Assembly (NCBI GenBank): GCA_014656015.1
Contig: BNBP01000024.1
Span: forward strand, 1 to 64,000
Direction: 5' to 3'
Length of the DNA: 64,000 nucleotides
Source: Streptomyces griseoaurantiacus
GTDB taxonomy: Bacteria > Actinomycetota > Actinomycetes > Streptomycetales > Streptomycetaceae
Both the position numbers and the translations under genes were made by a program. Below are positions 60,654 through 64,000 of the stretch, in pieces. The notes under the pieces are model-generated. The model ran no database searches. It worked only from the letters and a program-made list of their open reading frames with translations, and had not been told where the DNA came from. Each line of letters starts with the position of its first letter. The first letter of the stretch is position 1.

Positions 60654-60686
60654 GGGCCCCCTCCCCTGACGGGAGGGGGCCCTTTT
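60654..60686 (+). terminator. Strong rho-independent terminator after the DUF2637 gene
   Basis: GGGCCCCCTCCC (60654-60665) and GGGAGGGGGCCC (60671-60682) form a perfect 12-bp stem with a CTGAC loop, followed by TTTT. It also protects the convergent lysS, which ends at 60699. Confidence 0.9.
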
Positions 60687-60698
60687 CGCTGTGCGCCG

Positions 60699-62429
60699 CT
60701 ATGCGCCGAGCAGTGTCCGCACCCGGTCCTGACCGACCGCCAGGAGGAGGGTCGGCAGACGGGGCCCGGTGTCCCGGCCCACGAGGAGTTCGTACAGCAG
60801 CGCGAAGAACGCCCGCTGGGCGGTCTTGATCTCCGCCGGGAGCTCCTTGGGCGTGGCGTCGGCGGGGAAGCCGGCCCGCACCTTGGGCACGCCGTACACG
60901 AGGTGGGTGAGGCCGTCGAGCGACCAGTGCTCCTCGAGTCCGTCGAGCAGCAGCCGCAGCGACTCCCGGTCCCGCTCGTCGAGCGTCTTCAGGCGTTCGG
61001 CGTCGGGCTCGGAGCGCACGAGGGTGCGCTGCTCGGCGGGGACGTGCGTGTTGATCCACGCCTCGGCCCGGTCGTACCGGGGCCGGGCCTCGTCCAGGGA
61101 GCCGAGCGGATGCGCGGGGTCGAGCTCGGAGAGGATGCGCAGGGCCTGGTCCTGGTGCCCGGCGGTGACGTCGGCGACCGAGGCGAGCGTCCGGTACGGC
61201 AGCGGGCGCGGCGTCTTCGGCAGCTCACCGGCGGCGGTGCCGACGGCCCGGGTGTACGCGGCGACGTCGCCCGGCAGGGCGGAGCCGTCGGCGACCTTGG
61301 CGGCGAGCTTGTCCCACTCGTCGTAGAGCCGCTGGATCTCCTGGTCGAAGGCGATCTTGAAGGACTGGTTGGGCCTGCGGCGGGCGTAGAGCCAGCGCAG
61401 GAGCTGCGGCTCCATGATCCGCAGCGCGTCCGCCGGGGTGGGCACGCCGCCCTTCGACGAGGACATCTTGGCCATGCCGGAGATGCCGACGAAGGCGTAC
61501 ATGGGGCCGATCGGCCGCTCGCCGCCGAAGATGCCGACGATCTGCCCGCCGACCTGGAAGGAGGAGCCGGGCGAGGAGTGGTCCACGCCGCTGGGCTCGA
61601 AGATCACGCCCTCGTAGGCCCAGCGCATCGGCCAGTCGACCTTCCAGACCAGCTTGCCGCGGTCGAACTCGTCGAGCCGGACGGTCTCCGCGTGCCCGCA
61701 GGCCGTGCAGGTGTACGACAGTTCGGTGGTGTCGTCGTCGTACGCGGTGACGGTGGTGAGGTCCTTCTCGCAGTTGCCGCAGTAGGGCCTGTACGGGAAG
61801 TAGCCGGCGCCGCCGGAGCTGCCGTCGTCCTCGGCGGCGGCGCCGGAGCCCTCGGCGGCCTCCAGCTCTGCCTCGTCCAGCGGCTTCTGCTGCTTCTTCG
61901 CGGGCGCCTTCTTCGTGCGGTACTGCGCGAGGATCGCGTCGATGTCGGCGCGGTGCCTCATCGCGTGCAGGATCTGCGCGCGGTAGGCGCCGGAGGTGTA
62001 CTGCGCCGTCTGGCTGATCCCGTCGAACTCCACGCCGAGGTCGGCCAGCGAGGCGGTCATCGCGGCCTTGAAGTGCTCGGCCCAGTTCGGGTGGGCCGAG
62101 CCGCGCGGCGCCGGCACCGAGGTGAGCGGCTTGCCGATGTGCTCGGCCCAGGACTCGTCGACGCCGGGGACGCCGGCCGGCACCTTGCGGTAGCGGTCGT
62201 AGTCGTCCCAGGAGATCAGGTGCCGCACCTCGTACCCGCGGCGGCGGATCTCGTCGGCGACCAGGTGCGGGGTCATGACCTCGCGCAGGTTCCCCAGGTG
62301 GATGGGGCCGGACGGGGAGAGCCCGGACGCCACGACGACGGGTTTGCCCGGGGCGCGGCGCTCCGACGATGCGATGACCTCGTCCGCGAAACGGGAGACC
62401 CAGTCGGTGGTCTCGCTGCTCTGAGCCAC
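60699..62429 (-). CDS. lysS: Lysine--tRNA ligase, class I
   Basis: 576 residues from the GTG at 62429 (AQSSETTDWVSRFADEV). Class I signatures: SGLSPSGPIHLGNLRE (HIGH-like) and GMAKMSSSKGGVP (KMSKS). A zinc-ribbon-like insert has Cys pairs (YCGNC, YTCTAC). This archaeal-type enzyme, rather than the class II form, is found in many actinomycetes beside argS. It charges tRNA-Lys. The frame is open for 53 codons upstream, but these overlap the argS promoter region and do not resemble the family. Confidence 0.93.
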   Translation of the reverse strand: MAQSSETTDWVSRFADEVIASSERRAPGKPVVVASGLSPSGPIHLGNLREVMTPHLVADEIRRRGYEVRHLISWDDYDRYRKVPAGVPGVDESWAEHIGKPLTSVPAPRGSAHPNWAEHFKAAMTASLADLGVEFDGISQTAQYTSGAYRAQILHAMRHRADIDAILAQYRTKKAPAKKQQKPLDEAELEAAEGSGAAAEDDGSSGGAGYFPYRPYCGNCEKDLTTVTAYDDDTTELSYTCTACGHAETVRLDEFDRGKLVWKVDWPMRWAYEGVIFEPSGVDHSSPGSSFQVGGQIVGIFGGERPIGPMYAFVGISGMAKMSSSKGGVPTPADALRIMEPQLLRWLYARRRPNQSFKIAFDQEIQRLYDEWDKLAAKVADGSALPGDVAAYTRAVGTAAGELPKTPRPLPYRTLASVADVTAGHQDQALRILSELDPAHPLGSLDEARPRYDRAEAWINTHVPAEQRTLVRSEPDAERLKTLDERDRESLRLLLDGLEEHWSLDGLTHLVYGVPKVRAGFPADATPKELPAEIKTAQRAFFALLYELLVGRDTGPRLPTLLLAVGQDRVRTLLGA

Positions 62430-62574
62430 GTTCGGCACGTCCTCTTGATTTCCGGTCCTCTTGATGGGCCTCACCATCTTCCCATCCCGGCGCGCGACCG
62501 GGAAAACCGCTTTACCCCCCGTGGGATACTGGGCGTGCCCATCCGATCCCTCGAGGAGAACGGCAATCCTTCCT

Positions 62575-64000
62575 ATGACCTCGGTCACGTCCCTCAGCGA
62601 CTCCGTCCAGCAGCACCTCTCGTCCGCCCTGACGGCCGCCCTGCCCCAGGCCGCCGGCGCGGACCCGCTGCTGCGACGAAGCGACCGGGCGGACTACCAG
62701 GCCAACGGGATCCTGGCGCTCGCGAAGAAGGAGAAGGCGAACCCGCGGGAGCTGGCGACGCAGGTCGTCTCGCACGTGGTGACCGGCGAGGTGATCGCGG
62801 ACGTCGAGGTCTCCGGACCCGGCTTCCTGAACGTCACCGTCGCCGACGGGGCGATCGTGCGGAACCTCGCGGCGCGGGCCGCCGACCCCGAGGGCCGGCT
62901 CGGTGTGCCGCGCGCGGAGCGGCCGGGCACGACGGTCGTCGACTACGCGCAGCCGAACGTGGCCAAGGAGATGCACGTCGGCCACCTGCGTTCGGCGGTG
63001 ATCGGCGACTCGGTGGTGCAGCTGCTGGAGTTCACCGGTGAGAGCGTCGTGCGCCGGCACCACATCGGCGACTGGGGCACCCAGTTCGGCATGCTGATCC
63101 AGTACCTGGACGAGCACCCCGGCGAGCTGGACCACGAGGCGTCCGAGGTGAGCGGCGAGGAGGCGATGTCCAACCTGGACCGCCTCTACAAGGCGGCGCG
63201 GGCCCTGTTCGACTCCGACGAGGAGTTCAAGACCCGTGCCCGGCGCCGGGTGGTGGACCTCCAGGCGGGGGACCCGCACACCCTCGCGACCTGGCAGAAG
63301 TTCGTCGACGAGTCGAAGATCTACTTCTTCTCCGTCTTCGACAAGCTGGACATGGAGATCCGGGACGCGGACATCGTCGGCGAGTCCGGCTACAACGACA
63401 TGCTCGCCGAGACCTGCCGTCTGCTGGAGGAGTCCGGCGTCGCGGTGCGCTCGGAGGGCGCGCTGTGCGTCTTCTTCGACGACGTCAAGGGCCCGGACGG
63501 CAATCCCGTCCCGCTGATCGTGCAGAAGTCGGACGGCGGCTACGGCTACGCCGCCACCGACCTCTCCGCGATCCGCGACCGCGTCTTCCGCCTCAAGGCG
63601 AACACCCTGCTGTACGTGGTGGACGCCCGGCAGTCGCTGCACTTCAAAATGGTCTTCGAGACGGCGCGCCGGGCCGGCTGGCTCGGCGAGGACGTCACGG
63701 CGCACCAGCTCGCCTTCGGCACGGTGCTGGGCGCGGACGGCAAGCCGTTCAAGACCCGTGCGGGCGAGACGGTGCGGCTGGTGGACCTGCTGGACGAGGC
63801 GGTGGACCGGGCCGCGGCCGTCGTCCGGGAGAAGGCGCAGGACCTGTCGGAGGCGGAGATCGCCGAGCGGGGTGCCCAGGTGGGCATCGGCGCGGTGAAG
63901 TACGCGGACCTGTCGACCTCGGCGAACCGGGACTACAAGTTCGACCTCGACCAGATGGTGTCGCTGAACGGCGACACCAGCGTGTACCTGCAGTACGCCT
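62575..64000 (+). CDS. argS: Arginine--tRNA ligase, 5' part (runs off the window)
   Basis: At least 475 residues from the ATG at 62575. Class I features: the Arg_tRNA_synt_N domain (about 1-100), HIGH-like motif AQPNVAKEMHVGHLRSAVIG near residue 124, HHIGDWGTQFGMLIQYL and the KMSKS-equivalent GKPFKTRAGETVRL. The anticodon-binding domain lies beyond the window. It charges tRNA-Arg. Divergent from lysS across 145 bp that must hold both promoters. Confidence 0.95.
   Translation, partial: MTSVTSLSDSVQQHLSSALTAALPQAAGADPLLRRSDRADYQANGILALAKKEKANPRELATQVVSHVVTGEVIADVEVSGPGFLNVTVADGAIVRNLAARAADPEGRLGVPRAERPGTTVVDYAQPNVAKEMHVGHLRSAVIGDSVVQLLEFTGESVVRRHHIGDWGTQFGMLIQYLDEHPGELDHEASEVSGEEAMSNLDRLYKAARALFDSDEEFKTRARRRVVDLQAGDPHTLATWQKFVDESKIYFFSVFDKLDMEIRDADIVGESGYNDMLAETCRLLEESGVAVRSEGALCVFFDDVKGPDGNPVPLIVQKSDGGYGYAATDLSAIRDRVFRLKANTLLYVVDARQSLHFKMVFETARRAGWLGEDVTAHQLAFGTVLGADGKPFKTRAGETVRLVDLLDEAVDRAAAVVREKAQDLSEAEIAERGAQVGIGAVKYADLSTSANRDYKFDLDQMVSLNGDTSVYLQYA

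Noticed and set aside
62430..62588. An N-terminal extension of LysRS to 62588
   Set aside because: It overlaps the argS start and the extra residues do not resemble the family; the GTG at 62429 gives the standard N-terminus.

Overview
The window is a piece of a high-GC actinomycete chromosome and reads as Streptomyces. The evidence is the dense GC-rich coding, many GTG starts with 4-nt stop/start overlaps, the futalosine menaquinone genes (mqnA, mqnE, mqnP, mqnL), a class I lysyl-tRNA synthetase divergent from argS, DUF3558 and DUF2637 proteins, and system II cytochrome c biogenesis genes.

Layout. 1-121: tail of an IS481-like transposase. 118-2302: prepilin peptidase, mqnA, and a cold-shock gene with a long structured leader. 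2442-7831: lipid cassette (acyl-CoA synthetase, two-domain FabG, MaoC-like hydratase, TetR). 7884-14680: menaquinone block on the minus strand (DUF4229, GNAT, mqnE, Lrp/AsnC, ubiX, mqnP, mqnL), interrupted by a plus-strand rhomboid protease. UbiX should make the prenyl-FMN that the UbiD-like MqnL needs. Between rhomboid and mqnP lies a two-repeat, one-spacer type I-E-like CRISPR remnant whose spacer resembles mqnP. 15184-19530: ccsB, resB, ccdA, tlpA (cytochrome c maturation). 19629-23208: deacetylase-like lipoprotein, phosphoglycerate-mutase-like protein, hemL.

24122-39873: an apparent genomic island. It is bounded by a 75-bp direct repeat, the 3' end of the gene at 23690-24121, of which a second copy (71/75 identical) sits at 39799-39873. 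Inside is a regulatory trio (XRE regulator, flavoprotein, GHKL ATPase). It is followed by a tightly overlapped operon of a MurA/EPSP-type enolpyruvyl transferase, a 5'-nucleotidase-like phosphatase, two dCTP-deaminase-like paralogues with complementary active-site losses, and a GT4 glycosyltransferase. A serine hydrolase gene follows, then a likely anti-phage module (helicase-nuclease, AbiJ/HEPN-like protein, NERD protein). I found no integrase in it.

39958-64000: core genome again. It holds a DUF3686 ATPase with flotillin, YnfA, an ArsR/ArsN1-like pair, a two-component system, a glycosyltransferase, an FMN reductase plus luciferase-like monooxygenase, an SDR, RtcB, two DUF3558 lipoproteins, DUF2637, lysS and the start of argS.

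The best candidates for undescribed biology are the mqnP-matching mini-CRISPR, the enolpyruvyl-transferase/dual-deaminase operon, and the island that carries the latter together with a defence module.
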